Source: Macrosoma leucophasiata (taxonomy: Eukaryota > Arthropoda > Insecta > Lepidoptera > Hedylidae). Taken from it: DNA of 64,000 nucleotides. The DNA lies in the NCBI GenBank assembly GCA_036365455.1, contig JAWQUS010000004.1, positions 3,851,501-3,915,500 of the forward strand, read 5' to 3'. The notes below the pieces were generated by a model, which had not been told where the DNA came from, searched no databases, and saw only the letters and a program-made list of their open reading frames with translations. Below, in pieces: positions 1 to 12,119 of the stretch (position 1 is its first letter; every line of letters starts with the position of its first letter). Both the position numbers and the translations under genes were made by a program.

Positions 1-139
1 AACTTGGTATCCTTGTTAGGGGCGATAGATCAGTGTCGTATTATATTTTATACAGAAGTTCAGTGGAGCCTTTTGAGGGTTTCCTTATAATGGGGGCAAA
101 TTTTTATAGAGCGACTTTTGGTTAAAAGATGTTACACCT

Positions 140-400
140 AGCTTCGGCAGAGAATATGTAATAATACGACGTATAGAATGGACACTTCGAGGTTCCGCCC
201 GATTTCCCCGCCTCACCCAACCTCCTCTTCTCTTATGGGAGACGTTTGGTATTCTCTACGTGCTACGCATGGTGGCACGTGTAATTACGTCACTGATTGA
301 TGTCTGTGTAATAGAAACCAAATTAAGCGTTTGTATGGAATTTTGGCGGAGTGAGCCTCTTGGTTGGTACGTCACCCTAAAAGTACCTGTAGTGGTATAA
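140..400 (-). repeat. Dispersed repeat shared with 5780-6010 and 47985-48115
   Basis: CGCCTCACCCAACCTCCTC and GAAACCAAATTAAGCGTTTG are present in inverse form at 5.8-6.0 kb. The 48-kb copy is partial. Confidence 0.75.
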
Positions 401-960
401 AGGTAATAAAATACACATAAAAGATACAAATACATAGCCAATAAATTAGTAGTTTTAGTAACTATTTGTTACAAACGTAATTGAAATAAATATAATGCAC
501 TTCAACCAACGTTACGAATATGCCGAGAGGCCCTTGATCAACGCCATCTGTCGGGAACCAGTGGCAACTTGAAGCGGCTGACTCAATACATATTTATAAG
601 TTCGAGGGTACTTGTAATGGATCTCTCGAATCTGTTACAAATTCTATGGGTATTATTTTTGTGAACAACTAAGTGATTATATTTTTCAACACAGTGAATT
701 ATTTTTCAAATAGAGCACTAATTAGGTATTGATACTAAGTATTTATTTTTAAACTTGAAACAGGTAAGATTTCGTAGCAGCTTTTCAAGTAAATGTTTAT
801 TAGCAAATAATAAGCGTCTTAGCAACTTTGTGTTTCGGGAAGCCTCGCTGCGTATCGGATTTAGCGGAAAAAATATAATATTAGGTATTGTTATGGAGCC
901 TATGCCCGTGAGCTCCGTAACTGAGGCTCCACCGTCTGTACATTAATTGTTAATTGAAAC

Positions 961-1275
961 GTAAACGTAACTTCACGCCTGTATTCCCCGAAGGGGTAGG
1001 CAGAGGTAACTGCATGCATTCAAGCATACATGCAAACACCCACGATTCGCCGGTTACGTTTTGGCCCATGTAACGTGGTGACGAGCCTGTTGCCATCTCC
1101 GGGCACATTACCAAACTCCGAGGTACTGGGAAACTTCCAGAAAATGAAAAAATCCCAATAGAACCAGAGATACAGGATATTAAACCGTTATCTCTGATAG
1201 CCCCCGACCCGGGAATCGAACCCAGGACCTCCAACGTAGTAGTAGTGGCCTGCTATCACTAGGCTTCTGAGGCAG
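961..1275 (-). repeat. SINE-T copy (tRNA-derived SINE)
   Basis: Full-length family is about 315 bp: tRNA-like head with A box TAGCNTAGTGGTAGC and B box GGTTCGATTCCCGGG; body with TCAGAGATAA and CATTTTCTGGAA; 3' end CTCTGCCTACCCC...GGCGTGAAG and TTACG repeats. In reverse the family leaves a false frame (HTCKHPRLAGYVLAHVTGGE) seen at several sites. Confidence 0.85.
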
Positions 1276-1404
1276 TTAATTGAATTGAATTGAAAATTTC
1301 ACAGGCATGTGTTAATGCTAAATAATATAAAAACAATTATTAAGGGTAAAAGCGACTTCTTTACGATATTCAATAAACTGAAAAGTCTATTATATCGGTT
1401 GCCT

Positions 1405-1640
1405 AACTAGCATGGTTGCCAATAGATGGCGCTACTGCTACCATAAAGCAAGGCAATCAATGTGAAGGAAAGATTTGACAAATCGGGCAGGGCTTCAGTA
1501 GCTCAATCGGAAGAGCGGCTGGACTAGATTCCCGGTGGGCCGCGGGTTCAAGTCTCGCCTGAAGTCAAATTTTTCTTTCCATTTTTCTTTAAAATATTTC
1601 ACAGGCATGTGTTAATGCGAAATAATATAAAAACAATAGT
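1405..1640 (+). repeat. Element Q with tRNA-like core
   Basis: AATAGATGGCGCTACTGC leads into CTTCAGTAGCTCAATCGG...GAGC (A box, D arm) and GCGGGTTCAAGTCTCGC (T arm, B box), closed by CTGAAG. The anticodon loop would be nine bases, so it is not a normal tRNA. The 3' part ends AGGCATGTGTTAATGCGAAA. A direct copy of that last 45 bp also precedes the element at 1290-1335. Confidence 0.7.
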
Positions 1641-1689
1641 TAATTGAATACAGCAATTAGGCAAATAGACCCATAGGTACCTCCTCCCC

Positions 1690-1920
1690 CTCGTTCACTC
1701 TTGGCAGAGTGGTCGTGGCTGGCGATGATGCATTTTCTGCAGATGCTGCAGCTTTTGCGATGCGTCTCCATTTGTTGCGGTCTTCAGCGTCTCGGCCGTT
1801 TTGGACTACCGATTTTTGAGTGGCAGTTTATAACGAGTCAATCCATCTCGTTGGCGATCGACCTCGCGACCGCTTTCCTTCCACTTGCCCCTAGACAACA
1901 AGTCGTTCCATGGAATTTTT
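1690..1920 (-). mobile_element. LINE C-terminal fragment (type not resolved)
   Basis: Minus-strand frame with GKWKESGREVDRQ, DGLTRYKLPLKNR and GRDAEDRNKWRRIAKAA, a LINE C-terminal style, with one internal stop. The region matches no other copy here. Confidence 0.55.
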
Positions 1921-2455
1921 ATTTCGAACAATGTGTCCGAAGTATTGGAGGATTGGTAATTGGACAGTTGACGATAATCTTTCCTTGATGTTTAATTCCT
2001 CCAAGATAGAGACATAGGTACCAGGTATTCATAAATAAAAACAAAGAATGTAAACCGTACTTCTCGGGTAACGTAAATAAAAACAGCTTTAAGCGAACCA
2101 CCCTGAATATTTCATGTAATTGCTAATTCCCTGGCCCCTTACCGTATCTTTTTTCATGTATTGTTAAAATTCTAAATTATCTTTTACCTTGAATTGTTAC
2201 TTCCTTCCTCTAATTATTTTCTTCTTGAATAAACAAAGGGGACTTGTTTTGTTTAAAGTAACTTTCAGGTTTGTTTGGGGTCGCTACTGGAAATTAATTT
2301 GAAGGTATTCATTGAATTTGAAGGTAGTTGGAAAGCTTTTGAGGACCTCTATCTGATATGACTGAAGTTATAAACAACTGAGCTAAGTTTTATGCAAAAA
2401 AAACATGTTTACTCTATTTTCTGTCCTTATAATATTAATCCATTTACGCGAGAAC

Positions 2456-2830
2456 CTATTCCTGGTGGTGGATTTCCAGTGTAGGGACTCGAGGGCGTAG
2501 GCACCACCACATTACCTAATCTATCTGCTACTAAATGATAGTGTTCAGCACACACTACTGGTGGTAGAGCTCCAGAGACGGAGTTCGCGGGCGTAGACAC
2601 CACCGCATTACCTAATATACTTGCCGCTAAATGGTAGTGTTCAGCACTATCGTGTTCCGGTAAGATGGTAACGTATGGCTCCGTAATATCTGTCACAGTG
2701 ACAACAAATAAGGTCACAGTGGTGGCAACGCATCCTCATTTTGATTTCTAGTTGTGGTGTAGGTATAGGCTGTAGTTATTGCATAACATCCATGGGAACT
2801 TCATGCTTATTTGCTACCTTCGCGACATAA
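2456..2830 (+). repeat. SINE-A composite (older fragment plus copy)
   Basis: An older-subfamily 5' fragment (2456-2555, GTGTAGGGACTCGAGGGCG) runs directly into a second 5' start at 2556 and continues to GCGACATAAGG. Confidence 0.75.
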
Positions 2831-2918
2831 GGAAGTACCATTCAAGTGACAAAAGAGCACTGCTTTTTTATTCTGGATGTGAATCCCATCGGAATTCAAT
2901 TTTTTTTTAAGTTCTTTA

Positions 2919-3208
2919 CACTGGTGTTAGAGCTCCAGTGACGGAGCTCGCGGGCGTAGGCACCACCGCATTACCTAATATACTTGCCGCTAAATGGTAG
3001 TGTTCAGCACTATCGTGTTCCAGTCAGGTGGTAATGTACGGCCCTGTAATTTCCGGCACAGAGGCATAACACCTTAGGCCTCAGGAGTGGTAACGCATCT
3101 GCATTCTTACCTCTGGTCATTGTGTGGGTGTCTATAGGCTGCAGCCATCACTTAACATCAATGTGAACTGTATGCTTGTTTGCCACTTTTAAAACATAAA
3201 AAAAAAAC
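2919..3208 (+). repeat. SINE-A copy
   Basis: Full-length, ending TTTTAAAACATAAAAAA. Confidence 0.85.
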
Positions 3209-3754
3209 ATAAATCTGTCATTAAAGTCGTCCAAAAATTCATATTAAATATTATAGAGCGAATAAAAAAAAAGATCCGAACGAATTAAGAACTTCCTCCT
3301 TTTTTCGAAGTCGGTTAAAAAGACAAGAAATATTTAAAAGAAGACATTGACTTAATTATCTACGCAAAATCCGTTTCTGTGAACTGTACTAATTTAAACC
3401 AGTGAGGCAAATATCTGAGGCTACAAAAATTGCTTAAAATAATTTCACAGTTTAGGCTGAAGCGCCTTCTGCGCTCGACGATTGCCCGGTGAAGTAGACT
3501 AGTACCGTTTCAAAACAGCCGCGTACAAATTATTATTAGGTCAGTCCCAAAAAAAAAAAAAAAAAACAAGTCGACTGTCCAAATACCACGATTTATCAAG
3601 TTGGATATTCAAATATATGCATTCATTTCGCTAAAAGTCAGCGTTTAGATACTTATGAATTAAGTATTGCTAAAAGTGTCATGCAATAACAAACAATTAT
3701 TTGAAATTTCCATTTCATATGCAAATTATTTTACTGAATACAAAGTCTCCACCG

Positions 3755-3862
3755 ACTCGCATTGGAGCAGCGTGGTGGAATAAGCTACAGATCTCCCCCC
3801 CTCTCTCCCCAAAGGGGAGAGAGTTGTGCCCAGCAGTGGGACGTAAAAAGGGTTATTGCTAT
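3755..3862 (+). repeat. SINE-5S 3' fragment
   Basis: CGCATTGGAGCAGCGTGG to GTGCCCAGCAGTGGGACGTA. Confidence 0.7.
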
Positions 3863-4244
3863 GAATACAAAGTATTTAAACTTCTATTTAATATACGCAT
3901 TAGGTAACATAAAATGTATAGTGAAAAAATTTTATTTGTAACTCATGCATTCATTTTAGACATTTTTTTCACTGTAGGTTGTTAGTTTTATACGGTCGAG
4001 GAGAATAGTGGCTGCTTCTTTCAATATATACACAAACGGATGGTAATTCTCTTAATGAGGACTGATCTGTTTCAGTTTGCTGTGTTATATTATTTTTCAA
4101 TCGTAATGATTTATAAAATTGTAGTATTATTATATTTATCTCATTTAGATGCTTATTTCGAATAATTATGATACTAATAATATCGATTGTTTAGTGTAGA
4201 TGATACTTACTCGCACAATAATTTGACATTACAATATTTTTTTT

Positions 4245-4400
4245 TTTTTTTTGTCTTATCTTGTCTTTTGTAAAAAGAGAGTATGGAACATTCTGTTGAT
4301 ACCTATTTTTATTATTAAGTATTTTTTGGCCCATTATTTATTTTATTTTGTTTACTTTGACATATTAGTCAACGTATCAGTTGTTATTCGCTTTAATTTT
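4245..4400. repeat. Dispersed repeat, inverse partner of 47745-47870
   Basis: GTAAAAAGAGAGTATGGAAC and GTTTACTTTGACATATTAG recur inverted near 47.8 kb. The rest of 3230-4730 is AT-rich with no gene seen. Confidence 0.55.
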
Positions 4401-4732
4401 ATTTTTGTAATTTCAAGCAAATTCTAATATTTCCAAGTGATTAAATGAATTTTTGAGTTTGGGTATTAAAGCGTTATTCTGATCGCTTTTAGTTAATGTT
4501 TATTAAAAAAGTGTGAAATGATTCATTATTGCATAACACCTTCAATGTACATTTGCATACATGTCATAGCGCGGAGGCACGTGACGCGTGACGTTTCACG
4601 GGGATTACATTTATTTTCAATATTCCAAGTTGATTGCCTCGAGACTTGGGGATTGTTTAACTAAACGATTTTGCATGCTGATGTGATTATGCTGGTTATT
4701 TTGTGTGTTTATATTTTTATCTTTGTGCAAGA

Positions 4733-4940
4733 TTTTTTTTTATGAAATGGAAGTGGCAAAAAAGCATGTCGTTCACATTGATGTTAAGTGACAGATGACT
4801 GCAGCTTAATAGACACCCACACAAAGACCACTCCTGAGGCCTAAGGTGTTATGCCTCTGTGCCGGAAATTACAAGGTCGTACATTACCACCTGAACGGAA
4901 CACGATAGTGCTGGACACTACCATTTAGCGGCAAGTATAA
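4733..4940 (-). repeat. SINE-A copy, 5'-truncated
   Basis: Reverse copy starting at the T run. It stops at GCGGCAAGTATAAT, where a LINE-type tail (TGCCTAATGGCATTAAGTCC) takes over. Confidence 0.8.
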
Positions 4941-5141
4941 TGCCTAATGGCATTAAGTCCGCCTTTATGTACCATCTCTGTGCATAAAAAAATCTCCGTC
5001 ACTAGAGCTCTCAGGTTCGATTCCTGCCCAAAGTCAAATATTTCTTTCCATTTTTTCTTTAAAATCTGTATACATTTACACAAAAACCGGAGGTCATTAA
5101 GCAGATGCGTTGCCACTCCTGAGGTTATTACGGGACTATAG

Positions 5142-5432
5142 ATTTTTTTTAATGTATTGGAAGTGGCAAACAAGCATGTAGTTCACATTGATGTTAAGTG
5201 ATGACTGCAGCTTATAGACACCCACACAAAGATCAAGGTCAAAATGCAGATGCGTTACCACTCCTGAGGCCTAAGGTGTTATGCCTCTGTGCCAGAAATT
5301 ACAGGGCCGTACATTATCACCTGACCGGAACACGATAATGCTGAACTCTACCATTTAGCGGCAAGTAAATCAGGTGGTGGTCAGGTGGTGCCTACGCCCG
5401 CGAGCTCCGTCACTGGAGCTCTACCACCAGTA
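5142..5432 (-). repeat. SINE-A copy, full-length
   Basis: Reverse copy from the T run to CTACCACCAGTA, with a short local repeat (AGGTGGTGGTCAGGTGG) near the 5' hairpin. Confidence 0.85.
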
Positions 5433-5779
5433 AAATATAATAGTAAAGATACCCGAAAGTATACTTTTCTCCTGTAATTCTGAACCTCTATGTCCCCAAT
5501 TAATCCGGATAATCGATGCCTTTGAAATAAGCGGTATGTTTATATTCAGTAATAAACTTAACAAATTGTTATTTTGCATACCGTGTTTAAAACAAGCTAC
5601 AAGTTGTTTATAAAGTTGAATCAGTGAACTGTATTTTAAGTTAAAATATTTCAAAGGATTGCTAATCCTTTGATGAGTAAATTAATCATAAAATAATTTT
5701 ACATCTGCATTTATCCATTCAGGTAGGGTGAAGTGTGGTGATGAAGCATGATTATTGGTGGAAGAGCTCTAGTGATGAT

Positions 5780-6010
5780 TCTCGAGGGCACACCGCTGAC
5801 ACTTCGGCAAAATTCCATACAAACGCTTAATTTGGTCTCTATTACACAGACATCAGTGACGTGTATTAACACGTGCACCTGTGTGCGTAGCACGTAGGGA
5901 ATACCAAACGTCTCCCATAAGAGGGGAGGAGGTTGGGTGAGGCGGGGAAATCGGTCGAGACGTCGAAGCGTACATTCCATACTTAGTATTATTACATATT
6001 CTCTGTCGAG
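5780..6010 (+). repeat. Dispersed repeat, inverse partner of 140-400
   Basis: AAATTCCATACAAACGC to GGGTGAGGCGGGGAAATCGG and TTACATATTCTCTG. Confidence 0.75.
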
Positions 6011-6170
6011 GTTGTAGGCACCACCGCATTATCTGATTGACTTACCTCTATATTTAGCAGAAACAATGTTTAGTAATATCCCGTTCCGATCAGGTAGGTG
6101 AATAGGCAGAGAGCTTCAATGTGAACAACTTTGACGTCACTATTAATGTAATAACAATCATCAATGTTGA

Positions 6171-6460
6171 ACTGCCTCGGTAGCCTAGTGGTAGCAGGCC
6201 ACTGCTACTACGCTGAGGTCCTGGGTTCGATTCCCGGGTAGGGGGTTATCAGAGATAATGGTGAAAAAGCCTTTATCTCTGGTTCTATTGGGATTTTTCC
6301 GTTTTCTGGAAATTTCCCAGTACCTCAGAAATTTAACAGGCTCGCCACCTGTTACATGGGCCAAAACGTAACCGGCGAATCGTGGGTGTTTGCATGTATG
6401 CTTGAATGCATGCATTTACCTCTGCCTACCCCTTCGAGGATTACAGGCGTGAAGTTACCA
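6171..6460 (+). repeat. SINE-T copy with a short internal deletion
   Basis: Head and tail present. The TTTGGTAATGTGCCCGGAGA part is missing. Confidence 0.85.
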
Positions 6461-6949
6461 ATGTTGTAATCACACAACTACAAATCTTACCCATACTGTA
6501 TGAATGTTGCATGACAGAGGTCGCGTTGGTATTATTTACCACCCCTCGCCATAAAGCTGTCGCCCGATGAAGACAAAGTGCCGGACATGGAGGGCCTTTT
6601 CTGACCCTCCCTTTTGAAGAGATGATTCGTTGGGTATAATGCGACAGAGGAAAAATTATATCGATGATTTATTGTATTGTAATGAGGTGCAATATTGTAA
6701 AACAAATGTCGATGTATTCGGTATATTTAGGTTAAATGTTGTGACTGGACTTATGTAGTTTGTACTGCATTACTTTCACCACTATTGTGTAAAATTAACA
6801 CATATCATGTACCGGTTAAATTAACACACATCTAATATTGTACTCCACATTTCAAACAAATAATAATAATAATTATTATGATTTTGGTAAAGGCAAATCA
6901 TAACGTTGCCGCAGTAAAATAAACACTAAAATTTTACCCATCATCATTT

Positions 6950-7200
6950 CAGCCAAAAGACGTCCACTGCTGAACAAAGTCCTTCCCCAAAGAATGCCAC
7001 AACGAACGGTCCTGGGCCTCCTTAATCCAGCGATTGTCCGCGACCTTCATCAGGTCGTCGGTCCACCTCGTTGGGGGCCTGCCTACGCTTCGTCTTCCGG
7101 TACGCGGTCGCCACTCCAGAACTTTTCTGCCCGAACGGCCGTCAGTTCTGCGAGCTATGTGCCCTGCCCAATGCCACTTCAGTTTCCCTATTCGGTGTGC
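6950..7200 (-). mobile_element. RTE-like LINE 3' fragment
   Basis: Reverse-oriented RTE C-terminal and tail region (RRVLEWRPRTG..., GRPPTRW, VQQWTSFG in the family), with a TCATCATT side at the 3' end. Disrupted reading frames. Confidence 0.75.
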
Positions 7201-7931
7201 TATGTCGGTTACTTTTACCCATATATATCATAAAATATATGTTAGACATTGTCGGACAAGAACAATAATTCCATACAAGTGAAAAAACAGCCCTTGCACG
7301 TAAGTGGATTTTCACTAATACACAATAATATTGTGGCGGAATTTACCCCGCACTATTGGGCTGTAACAAGAATTATGAGGGAAGATTGGATGAGGAAATA
7401 GAATGAGCGGCCAAAGGAAACGACGATGCCTTGTGTGTTATATTGCTATGAGTGGCTAAGATAGTATGAAAATTGTGTTTTTCGTAAGAGTAAAGTGTAT
7501 CGACTATGCAGTTCAGGTTGTTGGTAAGTTATTACTTTAACTCTTCTAATAATTATGATATAATAAGTGAAATGAATATATATGAGTGAAGCTTAAGAAA
7601 CACCTATTGATTCAATTGTCTTAACCTGAAAGTGTGTCATCATAGTTACAAGTTTTTTTTACAAATTAAGCATATTTATTTATACAACTATATTTATGTA
7701 AATTTGTGTGTAATTTCAACATACTTAATTATTATTATATAGTTATATAATATGTATCTTATTATCCATATATCTATTGTTATATTTAGTATAGCGTTAA
7801 ATATTATTCGATAAAGTATTTATGTACTGTAAAAAACGTATTAACGTTTTTTTTCTCTAAGTAATTATTTTCATTTATGTATTATTTTCCGCACCCTACA
7901 ATAAGCTTTCTCATGACCCCATGGTTGACTG

Positions 7932-8012
7932 TCAGAGAATGCCTAGTGGCATTAAGTCCGTCATATGTACAAGGTGCATAGAAGTATAAATAAATAAATA
8001 AATAATATGACA
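7932..8012 (+). repeat. LINE-type 3' tail (TGGCATTAAGTCCG) with (AATA)n
   Basis: GAATGCCTAGTGGCATTAAG, then ATAAATAAATAAATAA. A second piece lies at 4938-4992. Confidence 0.6.
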
Positions 8013-8181
8013 AAGAGAAAAAAAACCCTTGTTCATTAAGGATTAATTCAAAGAGATCAAATTTGAGAATTATTTTCTTTTTCTATTTCTATTTTATAAA
8101 AGTTGCAATACCAGTAACAAGGACCATATTTTATTTTTAAGGCAAAGACGATTAAAGTCTTTTTTTTTTTAAATATTTGAA

Positions 8182-8385
8182 GCGCGCATGGCCCTCCGTC
8201 TGGTGTAGATCGGAAGCGATCTACTCGGTGAAGCGATACGGGCGCGGTCAGGTGTGTGATGGGTGACCACTAGCGGCAAATTAAAATGCTCGTTTCCGTG
8301 CTTCGGAGGGCACGTTAAGCCATCGGTCCCGGTTGCTATCGACAGATAGCACGAACCTGCATTGGAACAGCGTGGTGGAATTATC
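8182..8385 (+). repeat. SINE-5S copy (5S rRNA-like head)
   Basis: GCGCGCATGG, then GATCTACTCGG, AAGCGATACGGGCGCGGTC and GATGGGTGACC. The last two resemble boxes A and C of the 5S rRNA internal promoter, in order. This is followed by CACGTTAAGCC, GGTCCCGGTTGCTATCG and part of the 3' end. Confidence 0.75.
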
Positions 8386-8616
8386 CTTCACATTTTTTGC
8401 CTTGCCTTGGGGTGGCAGGAAGTCTTAATCTTATGTAAGTATGTTCGAGTGGGTGAAAAATTGATATTGAGTGGATTCCTGGTTTTCCCTACAAGCCAAT
8501 AATGGAGCAACATTCTAGAGCTGGCATTAAATTTATGTATATATTATAAAATAATCATCACTTCTTCAAATCCAACTCACATCGATAATACATATCAGTA
8601 AAAACTTATTACTTTT

Positions 8617-8910
8617 CACTGCTGGTAGAGCTCTAGTGACGGAGCTCGCGGGCGTAGGCACCACCGCATTACCTAATATACTTGCCACTAAATGGCAGTG
8701 TTCACCACATCGTATTCCGGTCAGGTGGTAATGTACGGCCCTGTCATTTTCGACACAGAGGCATAACACCTTAGGCCTCAGGTGTGGTAACGCATCTGCA
8801 TTTTGACCTTGGTCTTCGTGTGGGTGTCTATAGGCTGCAGTCTATAGGCTGTCATCACTTAACACCATTGTGAACTGCATGCTTGTTTGCCACTTCCATT
8901 ACATAAAAAA
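8617..8910 (+). repeat. SINE-A copy, full-length
   Basis: GCTGGTAGAGCTC to TTACATAAAAAA. Carries a small tandem duplication of GCTGCAGTCTATAGG near the 3' end. Confidence 0.85.
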
Positions 8911-9850
8911 ACGAACTTATTGTCTTCGGAAAAGTTGCTAGAACATCAATTGAAAAGATACGAGCTCCTTCCTATATTTTTCTGATTTATATGAACAATG
9001 TCACCACAAATAACACCCAAAATAATACACCTATATCATCATAATGAAATATATCGATACATTATTCACCCCCAAATCGAATAGTAATCCACCGAGCTCG
9101 CACTAAACTCTACTATTTCTGGTAAATTGAAGTAAAAGATAGATTTAATCGAATCAAGTGCATAGAGAGGGGCATAATCGAATATTACGAAGTACTTTAA
9201 CAGTTTTTTGCGGTAATGCATTTACCCGAAATTTGATGAAAGTTCGGAGATGTAACCTACTTGACGATGAAAATGTTTCAAAGGAATTATATTTCATTTA
9301 ATTTTGATACAATTTTGTATCTGTTATTTTTTACGCATTCTCAGAGTGTTCGTTATTTATAATTATTAAAGAAATTGCTGTGCCCGCGACTTTGTTCGCG
9401 TGGAATAGTAATTTTGGGACTTAAGGCAGCGCTTTTGTATATACATTTTGATTCATTTTGGATCACAAACACTTTTAAGTACCTGAAAAAATCTACTTTA
9501 CAATGCTTCTCTGTACATGATACTATATACTAATACAAGATACTTCCAACTTATACGATACTATATACTAATACTAGCTGTTGCCGGCGGCTCCGCCCGC
9601 GTGTAGGTCGCTTTTCGCGTAACCTGTGGAAACTGAAATCATCCCATGGCATCCCACAGGAACATTTCTTCGGAAAGAAACTAAAATATGTTGGTGGCAT
9701 CTACCTTGAAATCTCTGCTTTATATAAAAATCATAATTAAATAGACTATAGTATTCATGTGCCATCAATGTGAACTGTACGCTTGTCTGAAAATTTATGA
9801 GAAAAAATAATAAGAGAAATTATTAAATTCCAACATTTTTATCTTTCCAG

Positions 9851-10099
9851 CCATCACAACTTGAATATTATCGATATTCACATAAAAAAAATTGCCAAAT
9901 CCCAGTTTAAAAGCCAAACGAACCCATCAAAGGCATATAAGTCCCCTTTCATCCCACAAATACTACCGATATCTAATAAGGGGACCACACAGCGTAACAA
10001 TAACAAATTTCAAAATCCCCGAAAGGGTGTGGATTCCACGGTTCAGTACACATATGACAAATTGCCTGTCTGTCTGTCCCGTGAAGCGTCTTAGCAGGT
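9851..10099 (+). other. Exon-like segment, possibly 3' coding or noncoding exon
   Basis: It is flanked by TTTTATCTTTCCAG and TTAGCAG|GTAATG, good acceptor and donor matches. One frame is open from the acceptor to a TAG just before the donor (NIIDIHIKKIAKSQFKSQ...). The peptide is rich in Asn, Lys and Pro and matches nothing I know. No repeat family in the window covers it. Confidence 0.25.
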
Positions 10100-10295
10100 A
10101 ATGTATGATTTATGTTGGCAAATGGAAAAATCTGGAATTTTGTTACAGTTCTATTATTGCCCCGATGTTGTTTTGTTTTGTAATGTGAATTTACGAGTTA
10201 GATTTATTACGTGGTACGTACCTACACAACGTTTGTTGAAAATAAATTGATTGAAATAACATTATTTTCACAGATGATAAATCTCGCGTAAGTTA

Positions 10296-10580
10296 ATTTT
10301 TTTTTATGGAAGTGGCAAAGAAGCATCCAGTTCACACTGATGTTCAGTGATGACTGCAGCCTATAGACACTTAAACAAAGAGCAAGGTCAAAATGCAGGT
10401 GCGTTACCACTCCTGAGGAGGTGGCCTAAGGTGTTATGCTTCTGTGCCGGAAATTACAGGGCCGTACATTACCATCTAACCGGAACACGATAGTGCTGAA
10501 CACTACCATTTAGCGGTAAGTATACATATAAGGTAATGAGGTGGTGCCTACGCCCGCGAGCTCCGTCACTGGAGCTGGTG
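10296..10580 (-). repeat. SINE-A copy, full-length
   Basis: Reverse copy from the T run to GGAGCTGGTGGTAGACC. Confidence 0.8.
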
Positions 10581-10589
10581 GTAGACCAA

Positions 10590-11080
10590 CTAAAATCTAA
10601 ACTGAAATCAAAGTAACATTTCGGTTGATTTTCTGCTTCCGTGGTTCCAGTCACACTGAGGTGAAATTTTTCTGACAGCAGTTTGAAAAACAGTATGCAC
10701 CTATCTCCTTCAATTTCGAAACGTCTTGCGTTTAGAATCACCGCAAAATTTGCTTTTGGCTGAAATTATGACTTACTAGCTGTTTCCCGTGGCTCCGCTC
10801 GCGTGTAGGTCGCTTTTCGCGTAACCTGTGGAAACTCATCAAATCATCCCATGGCATCCCACAGGAACATTTTTTCAAGATAAAAATAGTGGTATTAGTC
10901 AAAATTGCCCTCTATGTGTGTACCAAATGTCATAAAAATCGGTTCAGCAGTTTTTGCGTAAAAGACTAACAAATAAACATACAAACTTTTACATTTTTAA
11001 TACTCGTATTAATAGGATGGTAACTTGAGGTCTCGCAGATCGATGTGGCTGGGTTTTATTTTACAAAGTACAGGATCCGA
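10590..11080. repeat. Diverged relative of the 28.8-kb MITE, split by another repeat
   Basis: 10600-10775 and 11020-11060 match the MITE interior (CTGACAGCAGTTTGAAAAA; CTTGAGGTCTCGCAGA). Between them, 10776-11019 is a dispersed repeat (CTAGCTGTTTCCCGTGGC, AAAATCGGTTCAGCAG). Confidence 0.6.
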
Positions 11081-11139
11081 TGATGTTGATAATCGCCATC
11101 AAACAAAACAAAATCATTTCCATGAAATTTTGGGTGTTT

Positions 11140-11347
11140 ATTTGGGGCAGAAGAGTTCTAGAGTGGCGACCGCGTACCGGAAGACGAAGCGTAGGCAGGC
11201 CCCCCACGAGGTGGACCGACGACCTGGTGAAGGTCGCGGGCAATCGTTGGATGAGGGCGGCCCAGGACCGTTCGTTGTGGCCTTCTTTGGGGGAGGCCTT
11301 TGTCCAGCAGTGGACGTCTTTTGGCTGAAATGATGATGATGATGATG
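11140..11347 (+). mobile_element. RTE-like LINE 3' fragment with ATG-repeat tail
   Basis: It encodes WGRRVLEWRPRTGRRSVGRP, then TRWTDDLVKVAGNRW and EAFVQQWTSFG, the usual C-terminus of RTE-clade LINEs. It ends GTCTTTTGGCTGAA and an (ATG)n tail. Only the 3' end is present. Confidence 0.85.
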
Positions 11348-11824
11348 ATGATTACCATTAGTACCATTCGCAGAACAGGGTTGTCTTTTTTAGTAAGTAT
11401 CCGAACTTTATTAAAACGATCCGTTTTAAAAGAGTTATCTGCTATGTGTTCACAGACTGACGACGGGAGGCGGATTACAGCTATTTGCATGTTATTATTA
11501 GATCATAAAATTTCCAGCGCGTAAATTAGAAAATGATTTCACAACAAAACAAAATAAAAAAACATGAACCCAAAAGGGTCTTTTTACGGCATAATTAGCC
11601 AATTTTACCAACAAATAAAGTAGTCGAATTCGAAAAATATGGCCGAAGAGATATCAAATTCAGTTCGCAATAATGGCCGTCCAATTAGTATTGCGCAATA
11701 TTTCCCTAATTAATTAAATTCTTTCTTCTAAATCATCGGTACGCTGTAATCCCTCGTATGGGGTAACATAACATGTAGGGAATGGGGTGACCATATTTTT
11801 CTACTGCAGTAGACGGTTTTTTAT

Positions 11825-12118
11825 TTCGTATGTATGTACGTATGTATGTATCTTCACGCCAGGTCCCTAACGGGGTCAGAGAGTAAGCAGAGAGTTTGGA
11901 GCACCAGATATCTCGGTCCTGACACACCTCCCGTGCCTCATCTACCTTCATCATTCTCTTCATACATGCACGCCGATTCCTAAGACATTTGACCCCACCA
12001 TCAGACAGTACTCGACCTATTTGGTCATGGTAGGTCAGTCTTGGTCTTCCTGGGCCTCTGCAACCATCCACATTCGCATTGTATATCTGTTTAGTCATTC
12101 CCTCACTCGTTTTATTTA
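11825..12118 (-). mobile_element. LINE 3' fragment with GGCGTGAAG box and ATAC tail
   Basis: The minus-strand frame (MTKQIYNANVDGCRG, GRPRLTYHDQIGRVL, CLRNRRACMKRMMKVDEAR) is a LINE C-terminal region. It ends with CTCTGCTTAC...CCCCGTTAGGGACC and GGCGTGAAGATACATAC. The last 35 bp are closely related to the SINE-T 3' end. Confidence 0.75.
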
Positions 12119-12119
12119 T

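Noticed and set aside
256..441. Short open frames near the left edge
   Set aside because: They lie in a dispersed repeat also found at 5.8-6.0 and 48.0 kb; no coding signal.
1494..1570. Functional tRNA gene
   Set aside because: The anticodon loop is nine bases, the acceptor is short, and the same sequence recurs inside a mobile unit at 59.7 kb.
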